Assembly (NCBI RefSeq): GCF_027942865.1
Contig: NC_134526.1
Location: forward strand, 9,580,284-9,644,283
Direction of reading: 5' to 3'
Origin: Odontesthes bonariensis
Lineage: Eukaryota > Chordata > Actinopteri > Atheriniformes > Atherinopsidae
DNA: 64,000 nt
Shown: in pieces, positions 12,050 to 26,500 of the stretch
Layout of the letters: every line of letters starts with the position of its first letter
Numbering within the stretch: position 1 is the first letter of the stretch
Program-made: the position numbers and the translations under genes
The notes under the pieces: generated by a model
Told to the model about the DNA's origin: nothing
The model's database searches: none
The model's input: the letters and a program-made list of their open reading frames with translations, nothing else

Positions 12050-14252
12050 GCTCTGAGAACATAGACTTTATTCATTTCATATAAAAATGACACAAAAAAA
12101 CCCTCAAAAATTTGAACAGGTGCTTCAGGTATCTTCACAGGGACAAGAGCCGGCCTGCGTCACAGACAAAGGGGAACACACCAAGCACACTGTTGCATCT
12201 TTAAATCATCTCCGCTATCAGTTTGATCAACTGCAACCTGTACAGAAATCCACCAGCAGAGGACAGGGTAAGCCTGACCCAAACCACTGCTCCGGTTAAA
12301 CTCCTCCTTCTCTACCTACGTCCCCAACTCCTCCTGACTCTCCTCCTTTTTTCCCCTCTTCTTCTTCGTCTAGCTTTCCTTTTTTTTTCTTTGCGCCCCC
12401 CCATTCTGACCCTTTGTGTCCACAAGCTCTCCTTCTCTGATTGGTTCCAGACATGCCACTGAGCTCTTCTTGCCGACTCAACATTCCACAGCTGGAGACT
12501 GCACACACACACTCACACACACTCACACACACTCACACACACTCACATACATGCACTCATATACCTCTCCACCTCCCTTCCCCCTCGATCTTCGTCCAAC
12601 TCAGGGAGCAAAAGGAGCTGTTTTTTTTTTTTTTTTCTTTTTCACAGCAGCTCAGTGAAACACCAAAAGCCTCAGACTGAAACAGCTCCAAAGCATTCCT
12701 CTAAGCAGGGGGAGAAAAACGTGCTCACGGGGCATTTGCTGAAGGGGGGAGGTTAAATGTTTGAGGAGGCAAATTAATTATGGTCATTACACTCTGTGCA
12801 CATGTGAAATCTTAACATGATCTAAAGAGACAGAACAGATGGTGGATTTCTCTTATAAAAGACTGACTTTGGCACATTCTTTGACTTTTACATGTATATG
12901 CAACTGGGTTATGTATGCACAAGTGATGTTTTCCTTTTGCAGGGCAACAATGAGTTCAAGTGCGGGCAATCCTACCGTGAAAGTAGAAACGCTTCCAAAT
13001 GTCTTTAACAGTCACATACAAGTCAAATCCTATCACAAAACCGGCATCTTTGAGAAGACAAAAAGAGAGCTTGGTGATGTAACGTCCGAAAAAGTGAACC
13101 GCGGGTCATAAAAATGATGGATCAGACAGATATCAAATTACAAACTACAAACCCCTTTTTACGGTGCATGCAAAGAAAATGACTACCCTCAAAAATTGCT
13201 GAATCAGCTCCAGATGGTGGCACAAAGAGCCAAGACAAACAAAAGTTAAGAATCACAAAGCAAAAACTGCATTTTTTGGGAGGATGACTGAGGAGAAGTG
13301 GATGACTAAGACTGATTTGGATCAAAATAAGAGTAAAAAGTGCCAGAATGTCTCTGGAGCCATGGAGGCTCAAAGTCCAACCGAGCAATGACAAGCCTCA
13401 GTCCTACTGTACTAAAAAAAGACAATGTTGTCTATTTAAAGACCAGCTTTGCAAACAAAGTTCTACTTATGTGCACAATTATAGTGTATGCCCTCAGACT
13501 CTTTGAGGTCACAGGTCTCTGTCACCTTCCACACGTTCACATTTGGACTTTTCCCTCTCCTGCCTGCCTGACAGCTGCTGCTGACGTGTCAGACCAGAAT
13601 AGAGGAGAGAGGCAGACTCACAAAACCACACATGCATCATGAGAAACAGTTCTCTACAGCTGCGCAGAAAATCACAAATCAATGAAACAACAAAAACACA
13701 AGTTCAAGTTCAGGTTAATACTGATGTGGCAGCAAAAAAGATAGAAAGATAGAATTTGTTCCTGAAGAAGAATGTTAAAGACTGGAAGAAAAGCGATTTA
13801 GTAAATAGTCTTTCAATCAAAATAGCAACATGATTGAAAATAAACAGTGTGAAAAAAATTGACTTTGGAACCAGGGATGACAGCGAGGAATTACTTAACA
13901 AAACTGGTTTAATACTGAATGCTTCAGCTGCAATAAAACTGTTCCCAGTAGCTCAATTGTGGCCTCCATTATTTCTTTGAGGGAAAAGCAGATGGAAGTA
14001 TCTGATTCGACAAAGGAGAAATCATTAAAAGTGTTGGCAAGAGGATTTTGGAGTTGGAGATTCAATTTTAAAATCTAATCATCTGCCGTGCTCTACACAG
14101 CCTTTCAGAAATTTAAAGATATCTTTTGGTTTCAATAGCGATTTAAAAAAAAAAAAAGTGTGTCAGAATCTGAGTCAACACGTTACAATCAGCCTCTCCT
14201 GTGCGAGATTAGGTCCAGTCCCGGGTTGGTCGTCAGTCCAGCGTGGTCAGAG
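12050..14252 (-). other. mrc2: Probable mrc2 3' UTR and poly(A) signal
   Basis: About 2.2 kb after the mrc2 stop has no recognised coding sequence. A minus-strand AATAAA lies at 12072-12067, with a T-rich stretch about 20 nt beyond it, as a cleavage site needs. A CACACT-type tandem repeat (12503-12550) and T-runs lie inside. The extent is inferred; a nearer, non-canonical poly(A) site is possible. Confidence 0.45.
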
Positions 14253-14596
14253 CTACTCCGACTGCTCATTCAGCTCCATGTCAGACACCAAGATGTTCTT
14301 CTCGGCCTCCTCGGCGAGGCTGGAGTTGGTGCGGCTGTAGCGAGCCCCCTCGTAGGAGCCCCGCGACCCAACAGTTCGCCGGCGGTACAGGTAGATCACA
14401 GTAACTATCAGCGCCACCAGCACCAGACCCGTCACCATGATAACAATCAGAGTGGGCAGGTGGTCAGTATCCACTGGGTAGAGATGAGGAATCTGGATTA
14501 GCATGCATAGTTCACTCTATGGAACACAACACAAATAAACAGAAAAACGTGTGCACTGACAGCCAAACTTACATGTTACTGGTGATGTTTCAGCAC
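14253..14596 (-). CDS. mrc2: mrc2 exons 28-29: stalk, transmembrane helix and cytoplasmic tail
   Basis: A 24 bp exon (14596-14573) codes a short Ser/Thr stalk (SAETSPVT). The last exon (14473-14253, stop TAG at 14255-14253) has a hydrophobic helix at about residues 1404-1426, a basic stop-transfer RRR, and a 43-residue tail. The tail contains SYEGARYS and, near the end, [13 protein letters not shown]. The Leu-Val pair (about 1458-1459) with acidic residues just upstream matches the dihydrophobic endocytosis signal described for Endo180. Confidence 0.96.
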
Positions 14597-17500
14597 CTGA
14601 AAATCAAAAGAGGAACAGTGAGTGTGTTCACTGACCAACTTCACCGAGAAAACTTAAACAAATACCAAAGTTTATATTTTTATTGCTTTTTTAAAACTTT
14701 TTGGAAAAGGATGTTTGTATTAAGCAGCCATTTTATCTGCACTGCTGAAGGAGTGACTTACTAAATGCTTAAGAGGCTCCTTGATAAAGAAAAACTCAGC
14801 TGTGTCTGAGCTGTCTCTGCCACTGACTTGTGTACTTGTGTGTTCTTACTGCGAGGCTGTTTGCAGATGACTCCGTGTGTGCGATTTCGGCAGGAGCCCG
14901 GCTTCCACAGGCCGCTATTGCTCTGGATCCAGAAGCAGGAGTTGATGGACAGCACAGAGAAAGCAACATCGTGCATCTCCCAGTTGGTAAATGCCATCTC
15001 TGTGTCCTCACTCCACACAAGGCCTCTACCTGTAGCAGATACATATTCAGAGGAGCTTAAAACACTCAACCTGTCACATCGTATTCTGCTTCAGTTGTAG
15101 AGGTTTGTTGGATTTTATCTTGCCATCACCCTGGCATAGCAATTTTTAAGGCATTTCACACAAATCATTTAATTGCTTTGGCTGATAATATTTCAGTCTG
15201 AATAAATGAACTTTTCTGAAATAAATCACCTTGCTTTACCACATTTATCTGACGCAAGTGAAACTGTCTTAATGGGATTTTGCTCTCCTTAATTAATTAT
15301 TTAATGATTATACTATAAATCAGATCATAGTCAAGTAAATTAAATATTATAAATTTAATAAACTATCTGAGGCAATGCTGCTGGACCTTTCACGCTGATG
15401 CCCAGCCAAGCTCCGTGCGTCTGTTCTGCAAAGCCCTGAATGTGTTCCCATATAAAGCCATTCTCCGTCTCATCCAAGATGGAGAGAAGCTCTGCTCCCA
15501 CTGTGGGAGAAAGAAAAAAAGAAAGAAACAGACAGAGATTGAGCAAACAGAATTGATCTTGTAGGGAAACTGAACAATGGTGCCACGTGCTCAATGAAAC
15601 ATTCTAAATTTAGATATATCGATGTATTTTGTCAATTTTGTTTGCTGAGCAGAAGGTCAGGAGTGTTGTGTTTTATTGGTTTTTCAAGTCAGTGTCATGA
15701 GCCGTGTGGCCCGAGTCACAGTGGTGGAGGGCTGAAATGCTTCCGTACTTTTTATGCATGATGTGCGAGCATCCTGCTGCAGTTTAAGACTTTGTAGGTT
15801 GAAGGCGTAACAGTGGTTTCTGAAGGGCACCCATGCCCACTCTCCCAGAGAGTGGGGGCACTGTCCAGGGTAGATCCACTGGTGACTCACAGGCTCATCT
15901 GCAGGGAAGAAAAAACAATATATATCAGTCCAATTCATCAAAGCCTCCTTGATCAAAGCGTTTTGCTATACTTTCTTTGTTCTATGACACACATACCACT
16001 AATTTGGCAGATAGCAGCCTCCAGTTTAACATCACAGGGAGTCATAGTCCACTGCCCTGTCGTGGTCATGTGGCCGCATCCAGCCATCTGATTGGGCTCC
16101 CCATCCTTCCAGTTTGAGTATTTCACGTCTTCATCACCCAGCCAGGTGAAGCTTCGTCCCTTAAGACGTGAAAAATAGAAGTCTCAGCATTTCCACTTAC
16201 ACAAATCAGTCTGGCTCCTAGTGAAACATCATTAGAGATATGTAAGTTTATCAGCTCACTCCGTAGTTGTAGAGAGCAATCCAGGCTGGCTGGTGCAGGC
16301 TGTTGATAAGCAGTGTGAAGTAAGCTTGCTCATAGGGATCCTTCACTGTGGCCAGGGTCCCATTCAAAGACTCACAGAGGTGCAGAGCACCAGTCCAGTC
16401 CAGGCGCTTCTTAACCACCCGGTACGTCACTCCACCCAGCTCCACAGGCTTTGACAGGGAGGCAGGAATGAGGGCCGGAGCCGGAGGCAGACCTTTATCT
16501 TGAGTCAGATATGAGGATTTACTTCCACACCTCTGTTTGCAACCTGATCTGCGCTTTTAAATGACATCTCTGTGGTTATTACAGAATATCTTACCTTGTT
16601 GCCTTTGACAGATGAAACCATTACTTTCCATCTCACAGGCTCTGGAGGCCCACATGCCAGTTTTTTTCTGTGGGTTGCCATGAATGATCACCACACAGTT
16701 TCCCTGAAGCGAAAGAGAAATCATAAGAACAGCAACAAACAGATGAGAAAGGTATTACATGAGTAGTGACTTGGGAGTACCGGCGTCTTGTTATGGTGCG
16801 GTCCGCTGTTGTCAATCGGCTCTCCAGGTGCCCAGTTGGTGTAGCTGAGCAGACTAGACTTGGTCCACTGGAAGTGCCCCTTAGAGTCTGATGTCAGACC
16901 CACCCAAAGGTCACTGCTGGCATTCTTAAGCAAGGTGGTGACAAAAGCTGTAACAGAAAGAATAAGTTCCATGACAGTGTTGAGAAAACATCCTTTACTT
17001 TCAAAGTTATGACTTTATAATGGCTGCGATCTGCAGTAATTACCTTGCTCTAAATGATTGGATGCCACCGCCAGCACACCTCCCTGAGTCTCACATTTCA
17101 ACTTGGCTGCAGACCATGTGACCCGAGATGATTGGTCAAATACCCTGAAACACTAGAGACACAGCAGATGTTATGGCATACAAAAGAAAACAGTGACTCG
17201 TGCTCTGCGTTGTAGCATCAGATAAAATTTGTTGTGCTACGCTGCATGTATTAACTTTACTGTTTCGCTATTTGGTTCCAAGGCAGCCAGCATGCACCTT
17301 GGTTTAATTTATGATGTGTGCTGAAATCCTGAAATTGTAGACCTACCTTATGCTGATATGAAGACCATCCGTCAGGACATCCTGATGGCAGGTGAGGGGA
17401 TGGTGGTGTAGGAGGAATGGTTCCTGTGACATTCACCCTCTTACAGATGTAGGGCAAGTCAGAGTGGCACTTCTGATCGGCCCAGTCCGCTGTATCAACG

Positions 17501-20500
17501 GGGAAAACACAAGCTCAGGGATAGTATTGTATTTGTCTTGGACTGAGAACGGACCGTTTCTGGTTGAGCTCACCTTTGCTGGCAGACATGTGGACACATT
17601 TGCGATCACGGCTGACAGGGTGCGGTCTGCCAAGGGCCCATGAAACATAATTGAGCACAGAGTGGTCAGACCAGCGGAAACGTCCATCGTTTTCATAGGT
17701 GTGAAGCCCGAGCCACCAGCTGTCACCCTCCACCTTTACCATCTGAGGGTGAAATGAAAACTGTCATGTAGTTTCAGTGTCTTTGAAACATATCAGGCTT
17801 ATCAACATGGAAGGAGGAGAGCAAATTTATTGCCCAACACTAATGCGATTATCATTACATCTTTGATAATAGCATTTTTCCATTACATTGTACGATACAG
17901 CTCAGTTGTGTCTGTTTTTTTCATTGCATGTAGTATGTTAGATGTAGATGTTGACCCATAATTTGTGTTTGGTACTACCTCAGACGAGGCTCAAACAAGA
18001 AAAAAAAAACACAAAACAGTGACATAAAGACACTGTGGACCACTGTTTTGATAAAAACTTAATCAACAGCACCATTTTTAATACAAAAACAAAGCTTCCA
18101 GCAGCAGATATTTTTTTTGTCTTAAAGACACATCTCTTAGCAACAATGAAATTTCTCAAATTTGGGGCAGTACGGTGGTATGGTGGGGCTGCACAGTGTG
18201 TGTTGCACTGTCGCATGAAAAATAAGAGTTCCTGGTTTCGCAACCTGGCTGGGACTGCTCTCTGTGGAGTTGGCTCGTTTCCCCGGTACATGCGTGGGTT
18301 CTCTCTGGGGCTTCCTCCCCCCGTCCAAAAATATGCAAGTTAGATTAATTGGTGACTCTAAAGGAGTAAGTTTGAGTGTGCATGGTTGTTTGTCTCATTT
18401 GCTTCTGTTTGGCCCTGTTATGGACAACAGTGTATGCTGACAGCAGGGATAGCCTCCAAAAAAGGGAATTGAGAAAGTAGCAAAGCAACATATAAGTTGT
18501 ACTAATGTAATTTTGCTGTATTAACCCAGGGCTGAGCGTTATAGAAATACCAGTATTAATGATAAGTCAAATCAAGGGGTCAATCAAATGTGTGATTTTA
18601 AGTTAACATAACATGATTTTATTAGAAATGTGTGATCATGGATGGACAAAATGTTGATGAATGTTGGAATAATGTGAATGTTTTTAAGAATCTGGTAATA
18701 ATAGAATCGTATAGACATATAATGAGCAGATCATGTTTCGATGAGCTGACGGCTGTGCCGTCCAGGGGTTAAAACTGTAGATCTAACAAGATGTACTAGT
18801 CACCATAATAACTTATGTTTTGCCACTTTTGGCACTTAGCTTTGGGATTGTTGAATATTTTACTGAATTTTTCGGATTGGATGAACTCCTAACGATAATG
18901 ATGAATGCTTTTTGTACCTTGCGTAAAGTGTTGGCCAGAAAAGCCTGTTCCTCAGCTGAGTGCACAGAGGCCAGTGAGGAATCAAACCAAGAGCAGATTC
19001 TCTGGGCTTGGTCCCAAGTGGTGCGGTGGTCAAAAAACTTGTACTCAGCCTCCTGAAAGGCGATCCATTCTGGTGAACTAGAAACTGAGAGATGAGAGAA
19101 GGCAGAAAAGGAGAAATATAATTGGACAGTTTTTTTAAATAAAGTTAGCAGATAGTAATCAAAGATAAGAGAAAAAGACTCACCCTCTGTGACTTCTGGT
19201 ACACTCTCCACACTTCCTAAAAACACACAAAGGAAAAATGTGTAAATATAAGCAAAGGCCTTAAAGAGAAATGAGCTTATCAGTGTGTTTCAGACAGAAG
19301 GTGTCAAGGGGAGCTGTAATAATGCACAGTATTAAAAATGTAAAAATATTCTAGTGAAAGAATGAGTGAAATGCTGTCGTACCTCTGGGAATCTTGCAGA
19401 TCCAGTCTAACTCTGACTCACAGTGCATGGCTAGCCAGGTCATAGTGCCCAAATCAGCTGCCGCACACTGCCGAATGTTGTAGTAGTAGCGCCCAAAGTT
19501 CTGGTATGTTAACTGACACACAAGCGAAGAGTAAACTGATAAATTTCACGCATTCGTCAGCTTCTTTTTGAATAGACAGAGGTTTGCATCTTGTTTTTAC
19601 TCACTGCCAGTCCATCACTCCACTTCCAGCTGCCATTGTCCATGGGGTTCCTACGGTTCAGTCCAATCCAAAACCAGTGCTGCTCGTGGTCCTCTGACTC
19701 CCTGCAGGCATCATCATTATTAGCATCATCACCCAGTTCAGTCTCATGGTGAAATAGGCACAAAAAGAAATCAAAATCATTTTTATGCAGACGGACGTGA
19801 ACTGGGCCTTTTTTTCTTGACACTCGACGAGCACGACTTTCAAACATATTTGGACATTTCCTTGTGCATGTTCAACATTATTGTTTGTGCAAATGGGGCA
19901 GGACTGTTGCATAGTAACCTTAAAAAAATTGATTTCTTAACACATTGTAGATGCTGTAAGAAGATCTACTTAAAAACTGACTGTGTTATTTTCCAAACAA
20001 AGTTGTCTTAAACAAATCATGTGGTTTGGATGTTTAAACCTAACCAAACAGCTAGCAAATGCAAAAGTGAACAGCAAGTGAAAAAATGTAAGTGAAGATT
20101 AAAATGAAATAAAGTGCAAAAAGGTACAAGTCAAGACTTACACTGATCAACAGTCAAGTACACAACTCCCAACACACACTTCAGCCCCCGATTATGGTCT
20201 AATTTGCTTATCAAAACTAGTAAAGCCTCCAGGATTTTTACAAAATGCCGTGTTTGTGTTTTTATATGCAACTCCTTTCATGTGCATAAGTGCGCATAAA
20301 AGAAAATGTCTGGTTTAGGAACACAAAGAGTAAACTGTGTTACATCATCCTTATCATCATGACATGGCAGCTGTTTAGAAGTTCATACCCACCCAAATAT
20401 TTCATGGAGGACCTGCAGAACAAATTGCTCCTCCTCTGGGCTGCTGATACTCAGCAGGTTGGCTCCATGTCTTCGACAGAACAGGTGAGCCAGCACCCAG

Positions 20501-23500
20501 CTCTGCCTATGCTCCAACTGAGAGGAGTGAAACACCTGAACACGGGAGATTAAAAAGTGTGAATATATTTCAGTCACAAATGCAAAACTGATCCATTAAC
20601 TCTTATTGGTAAGAACTACCCCTTTAACTCACAGAAAGATGTAAAATATTAGTGCTTATTTATCACTGCTAGTGACAACATTGACTTCCTAACGGGTGGG
20701 ATGAACCTTGTAACAGTAGCGCAGGTTGCTGTTGCTCTTCCAGCCATTGGGACAGGAGCCACTGAGGCTTGGGGTGGGCTGAGGGACGGGGAGCTCGGGG
20801 CTTAGAGACGTGCCCTGGTTCTGGCGGCAGATAAATTTTGCCTTGACTGTGGCACACTCCTTCACCTCCCACAGACCTGTTGCGGAGCCTGTTGCCATGG
20901 CAACGCAGCCTCCACGGATGTTCACTTAAATAGATGCAGGGTGAAATGTTGGTGAGTGGGGAGGAGAGAGAGGCAGCACTGATGAAAACAGAGGAACAGT
21001 GAAAAAAGTGCAGAAGGTCAATAAACGTTTCCTATAATGTAAATGTGACTGTTGGATCCGACATTTAAGTTTCCTCAAAAACAGGAAGCACACCCGGTAA
21101 GCTCTGTCTGAGCTCTGCTGTTCGCATTATCCATATGGATCATGTTCTAAAAATGAGTTTGTGTCTCATTAGTTGGCAGGCATTTCACACGAACAAGGAT
21201 CTGTTTTATTCTATAACACAAATATATGAAAAGTATTGGCTAATAATTAATAGCACACATAATTATATGCGTCTGTTTATTCATGTATTTGTATGTAGGC
21301 TCACAAGCTTCACAGCTTTAAAGATGACAAGCTATTTGAATTAAATCTTGGCGTTATCAAGAAGTCTTTAATCAGCCAAATTAACTTAGGTTATAAACTA
21401 AAGCTTTAAACTGAGTAGAAGCCATACTGTTCATATCTTTGGGTCAATCAGGGACTCTGAAGCTCGAAGAATTTCCCATCTGTTTGATAACATCTCCAAG
21501 CTTTTGTTGAGAGATTATGGATGGTGTAAATCAATGACAGCAGAATTATTCAAAAGTAGCACATAGCCTTTCATGGTGCATTGTTCTTTTACTGCTGCTT
21601 ATGATATTAAAACATGAGCTGTTTGTTTGATAATCAAAGGCACTTTAGGGTTGAAGGGTATCAGTATGTTGTTCTGTGAGAACTGTGTCAAATCTATTTT
21701 ATTCCTTGTAGATTAAATAAAAAAATGGCTCTAATTCAAAATGAACCTAGTCGCTTTGTGGAATTGAAAATCCCCGTCTATAGATTAGATTCAATTTTAA
21801 TAATCCCCCCAAGGAAGTGAAGCCATTACAGCAAAGGTCCATGTAAATAAACTGTCAGCAGGTTTGGAAAATACTGAAACAAAAGAGAAAAATAATAGAA
21901 CTGAATTATACCACAAATGCAGGAATAAAAGGTTAGAACTGAAACAAGTTGATGAATTAATTCCATCAAGAAGACAACTGACTCAGGTTATAATGAAATT
22001 AAAACATTATATAACGATAGATAACGAGTCAAAAGAAATCTGCCATCCATACGGAAGTTTATATGGAAGTGATTCCTTTCCTGGTACAAACATGCCAAAT
22101 ATTGTATGTTTACTGATAAAATAGATATGAATGACATTAAAGAGATCAGATTGTGCTTGTTTAAAGGTTCATGATTATAATTTTGTGGCCCACTGGAATT
22201 GGTTAAGATACTTTCATGTTTGATTTAAAAAGATAAGTAAATAAAAAGATAATACTCTTATATTTGGTCCGAAACGTCCATTTTAGGTTGTATCTCTTTA
22301 AGACTTCACCCCCTAAGAGACCCAGCCTGCTGTGATTGATCAACACATGAAAAAAAAAAGCTGTGTTCAAACTGTCCACTTGTACACTCTAAAAGTAAAC
22401 AATACAAACGAGTTGGCCATTTTGTAGTGCTGTTCAAAATTTCAACTGAAAATTTAATTTCATGCTCAAACAGTACACTAAAAGTAGTTTACAGAAGCTC
22501 TATACTGCAATGGTTGACAAGGACCATAATGCATTGAAGCCTGGAGTTAGGAGCAGAAGGGGCGTGCAAACGCTAGCTACCACTTGTTAGTGCTTGCCAA
22601 CATTTGCCCTCAACTGGCTGAGAAGTCTGTGGTATCTGAGATGCAGGATTTGACAAATTATTAGAAAGAAGAATGAACAAAAAACAGATTTGAAACTTTA
22701 GATATTCAGTCTAAACAGCAAAACGTAAATGTGTTGTAATGTAGCTCATTTTGAAGATTACCATATGGATACAGCGGCAGTCAGTGCTTGTGTAGGTGGA
22801 TACAGTACAGCCAAAATAAAAAGTGAGGGTGTGCAGAGGTTTGTGTAATAAAGTTTTGTGTGGATTACTAATTATATTGAGTGTGTATATCATGCTGGCA
22901 TTTGTTTGTGCAACACATTACTATAAATATTCAGCGCAAAATAATGAAGCACCACAAAATTCATGTTTAAAAATGCATCAGCAGCTGACTAACACTATCC
23001 TTGGTGAGAGAGAGAATATAATTTGTCCCTTCACTGTTCAGAACTGTTGATAGTTTTATATTCATAATAACAGAGATCATTATATCTACATTGTTCACAT
23101 TCATTTTCGGCGTAAAACTTATAATTAGAGTTAATCTTCAAAGTGCTTTGCAGTTTGTCTTGTTAGAAGCAGCATTAGTTGTGTATTCCATTGAGTGCAC
23201 TCATTCAAGTAAATATGTGTGACCTACCTGGTTGGTCTCGATTCCAGTTGGTGTACGACACTTCATCTTCACTGAGCCAGTGGAAAGAACCGGGACTGCC
23301 CTGGTCATGGAGCCCGATCCAAAAAGAATCTCCGGAGCGGCCAAACACAAGGCTGTTGGCAAAGGCCTGCTCGAACCTTTCCAGACGAAACAGGGCTGAT
23401 AAACACATCTTAGAGTCTTTCAAATCACTACCAGTTAGCTTTCCTGTGTGTCAGGCTCTGTATGTACTTATTAGTAGTAGCTGTACGCACCTATTAGTAA

Positions 23501-26500
23501 TAGTAACGAGGGCAGCTCCTTGCTCCACACAGGATTTTCTGGCCTCATCGAAGGATAGCACATCTTCTCCTACCCAGTAACAAGCTGGACTGTGCCACTT
23601 CCAGCCCTAAAATTAGAGGGGAAAAAGTGGAAAGATAACATTTTTTTCAACATACATCAGTGAAACTATTTAATATGCAGATGTGGGTGTTGATTATTTA
23701 TTGTATTCATTTATGTATTCAGACAATAACTCATTTTTGAAAAATGTTTTAAATGCGAAACGCTGAAGTTCACTCATGACAACCATGTTTCAGTCGCAGC
23801 ACTTACATCTGACATGTAGGAGATACAAAGATTTGTCCGCAAAAACCTGTCAGCCATGATTTAATCAAGACCTCAAACTTCTATGTATAACAAGTAAAAT
23901 AGCCTCTCTGTCAGCAGAGTGAATCCCAGTTGCAGAAAGAGATGAACAAGCCTGAGCATACTAAGATAACTAATCCGACCCACAATGCCTCCTGCCGGCT
24001 CATGTAAAGCAGTTACAGACGTGTGCAGACGCAGAGTTCTGCCAACAGGCAAAACAGGGTGAGATTTTCCATGAGAATGGTAGTGAGAGACAAGTCACAT
24101 TAAGATTTGAGTGCATAAACCATACCTCAGGCTTTTTTGCATAACCACGTTAGGCATCTCGACAGAACCTCAAAGATTAAAACTTGTGATCACCTTGAAC
24201 ACATTTTGTATCCTTCCTTTCCTTACTGGCTAATTCCACCTATTTATTTTATAAATCACACATAAACTGAACAATCCACACATTGTGTTTAATTATAATG
24301 AAAACTGCGACTAAATTTTTTTTTTTTTTAAATGGCAGTTTTCTCACCACTGACAAAAATGATGGCCTTGGTAAATTTGGAGCCTTAAATAGCAAAGCGG
24401 CCATATTTTACTTAAGGAATGCACATAAATAAGAATGCAAGGTCATAATAAGGATGTTGTATTCTAAATACTGTAGCTTATAATTCTGTTCCCCTCAGTT
24501 CAGCAGCAAGTCATGTCTATCATTTTGGGCTGAGCAGACAGTGTTCAGTGGGTTTTGTGGGCTTTGATAGCAGTGAGAGGAGACTAAACCACTAACTTCA
24601 TGGCCAAACAGCAACATCATGTGCTGAATGCTACTATAAAGCTCCAAAAAGATAAGGGAGGCTGAGGATCATCTGTATTACCACACTGTATTGACAATAT
24701 TGCAAATAATTTACTGATCGTAAAACTAAAGGTTTAGACATACTTTCTGATTCCAAACTCTTAACTGAGCGAACACCTGGAGCTGAATCTGAATCTAACT
24801 TTGACTCAATGAATAATTAAAACCCAAAATAAACAAAAAGAGACATACAGTAAATGCAAATAAATAAAAAATAAATAATATATATGTTACATTAACTTTG
24901 GCTTCTTTTTCATTGCAGAAGGTATGAACCCAAGATATTTAATGTTATGTCTGATCAATTTCATTTAATTTGTTGAGCCATTCCTGAATTTATGGCCTGC
25001 AACACATTCCTAAAAACATTGTTACAGGAAGGGCTTTGCCACTTTGTAAATGTGCTTTTCCTTCTCGAGAGACTTAAAAGATGTTCTAGCTTTGAGGATA
25101 CCGAGCGTTGAGGCTTTTCCCAGGTGTTATTCTGTCCCATTCTTCAAAACAAAACACGTCTATGCAACAAAAAAAGATGATTGTTTCAGTTTTTTCCTCC
25201 CAGTTTTCTGCACACATTCTCTGTTGGGGATAGGTCAGGAAAGCAGACAGTGCTGTCCAGTACCTGTACCTTCTTCTTCTGCAGCCATGCCTTTATAATG
25301 TGTGCAGTAGGGGTTTTTGCATCATCAGAAAAAGACATGAAATATCTTGGGTTCATACAGTCTGCAATGAAAAAAAAGGTCAAAGAAAAAGCAAGAATCA
25401 TTTAATGTCTGTTTGTTTACTTGCATGTTTCATGCTATTCCATTTTTTTGTGATTTGGGGTTGCATAAACGTACATGATAATTTACACACACACAGAGTC
25501 CAGATATGAAATTAGTCAAGGGTCTCCTGGTTGGCTTAGGCGCCCAGAGCAGCTGCCACATGCTGCCTTGAGTATTAACTCTGTGTTTTACTATCGCTCT
25601 GATTATTTACTTTGTTGATGCTAACAGCTTGACAGCATGACCCTTTATCATAAATCAGAGATCAGCAAAATTAGGCTGCCAAACAGATCCAAAGGACACA
25701 GAGATACACTGACACACAGTGACTTATCCTTACAGTTGTTATGATTTTATCAAAAGTCAACGTGGAGAGTGAATATTTTCCGAGGCCTAAACTTTCATGT
25801 GAAGCGAATTGTGAACCGGATAATCAGAGACGGATGCAGATGATTCTTTTGAGCACAGGTAGTGGGCAAGATCATGAACTCCATTCCTGCTGCGTGTACT
25901 GTGAAGAGACAAACTTGTCCTTACTCGTATATACATTTTAATTTGGTTAAATACTTGTTGAGCAAAGAGAATGGCACATGTCCCTAGGGTGAATTTAGTC
26001 AGGTGTGACTGTGGAAGGATGAGAGATGTAAGAGCGAACCTCTGAGAGAAGAGGTCAAGAGAGAAGGAGCGGCTGAAATGATTAGAGTAATAATCATGCT
26101 CCTGGCAACACAACAGACTGTTAGCAGCCGGAATGCATAAGATATGAATAAAATATATATTGGGAGAAAGGCATAAAATAATAAGAAATCTCAAGCATGA
26201 ACAGAAATGTTAATGAAGCATGAAGTTCTTAAAAAGCTGAAATACTTGTTTGCAGTCTTGGTGCTGTGGCTTCCCATCACTCTTTGTTCCTGGCTTCTTA
26301 CAGATGGAGGGTAGAGTCAAATTACAGGGGCTGTCATCCCAGCGGCCCTCCTGCATATAATGACAAGACCCAAACAGGAAGAAAGAGCACAGATGGTCAA
26401 TATATACAAATGGAGGAGACTCGCTGACAGTAAGCATCTGTTACTTTTGGGTGATTAAGGCTCCGACTTTCAGGGGTCAGCCTGAGGGTCCAGGAGGGGG

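Noticed and set aside
12296-12680. Frames rich in His/Thr or Cys/Val
   Set aside because: Translations of the CACACT-type tandem repeat in the probable mrc2 3' UTR.
14160-14501. 113-codon plus-strand frame
   Set aside because: Antisense shadow of the last mrc2 exon.
18035-18343. Frames on both strands near 18.0-18.3 kb
   Set aside because: They cover the dispersed repeat at 18163-18370, not a gene.
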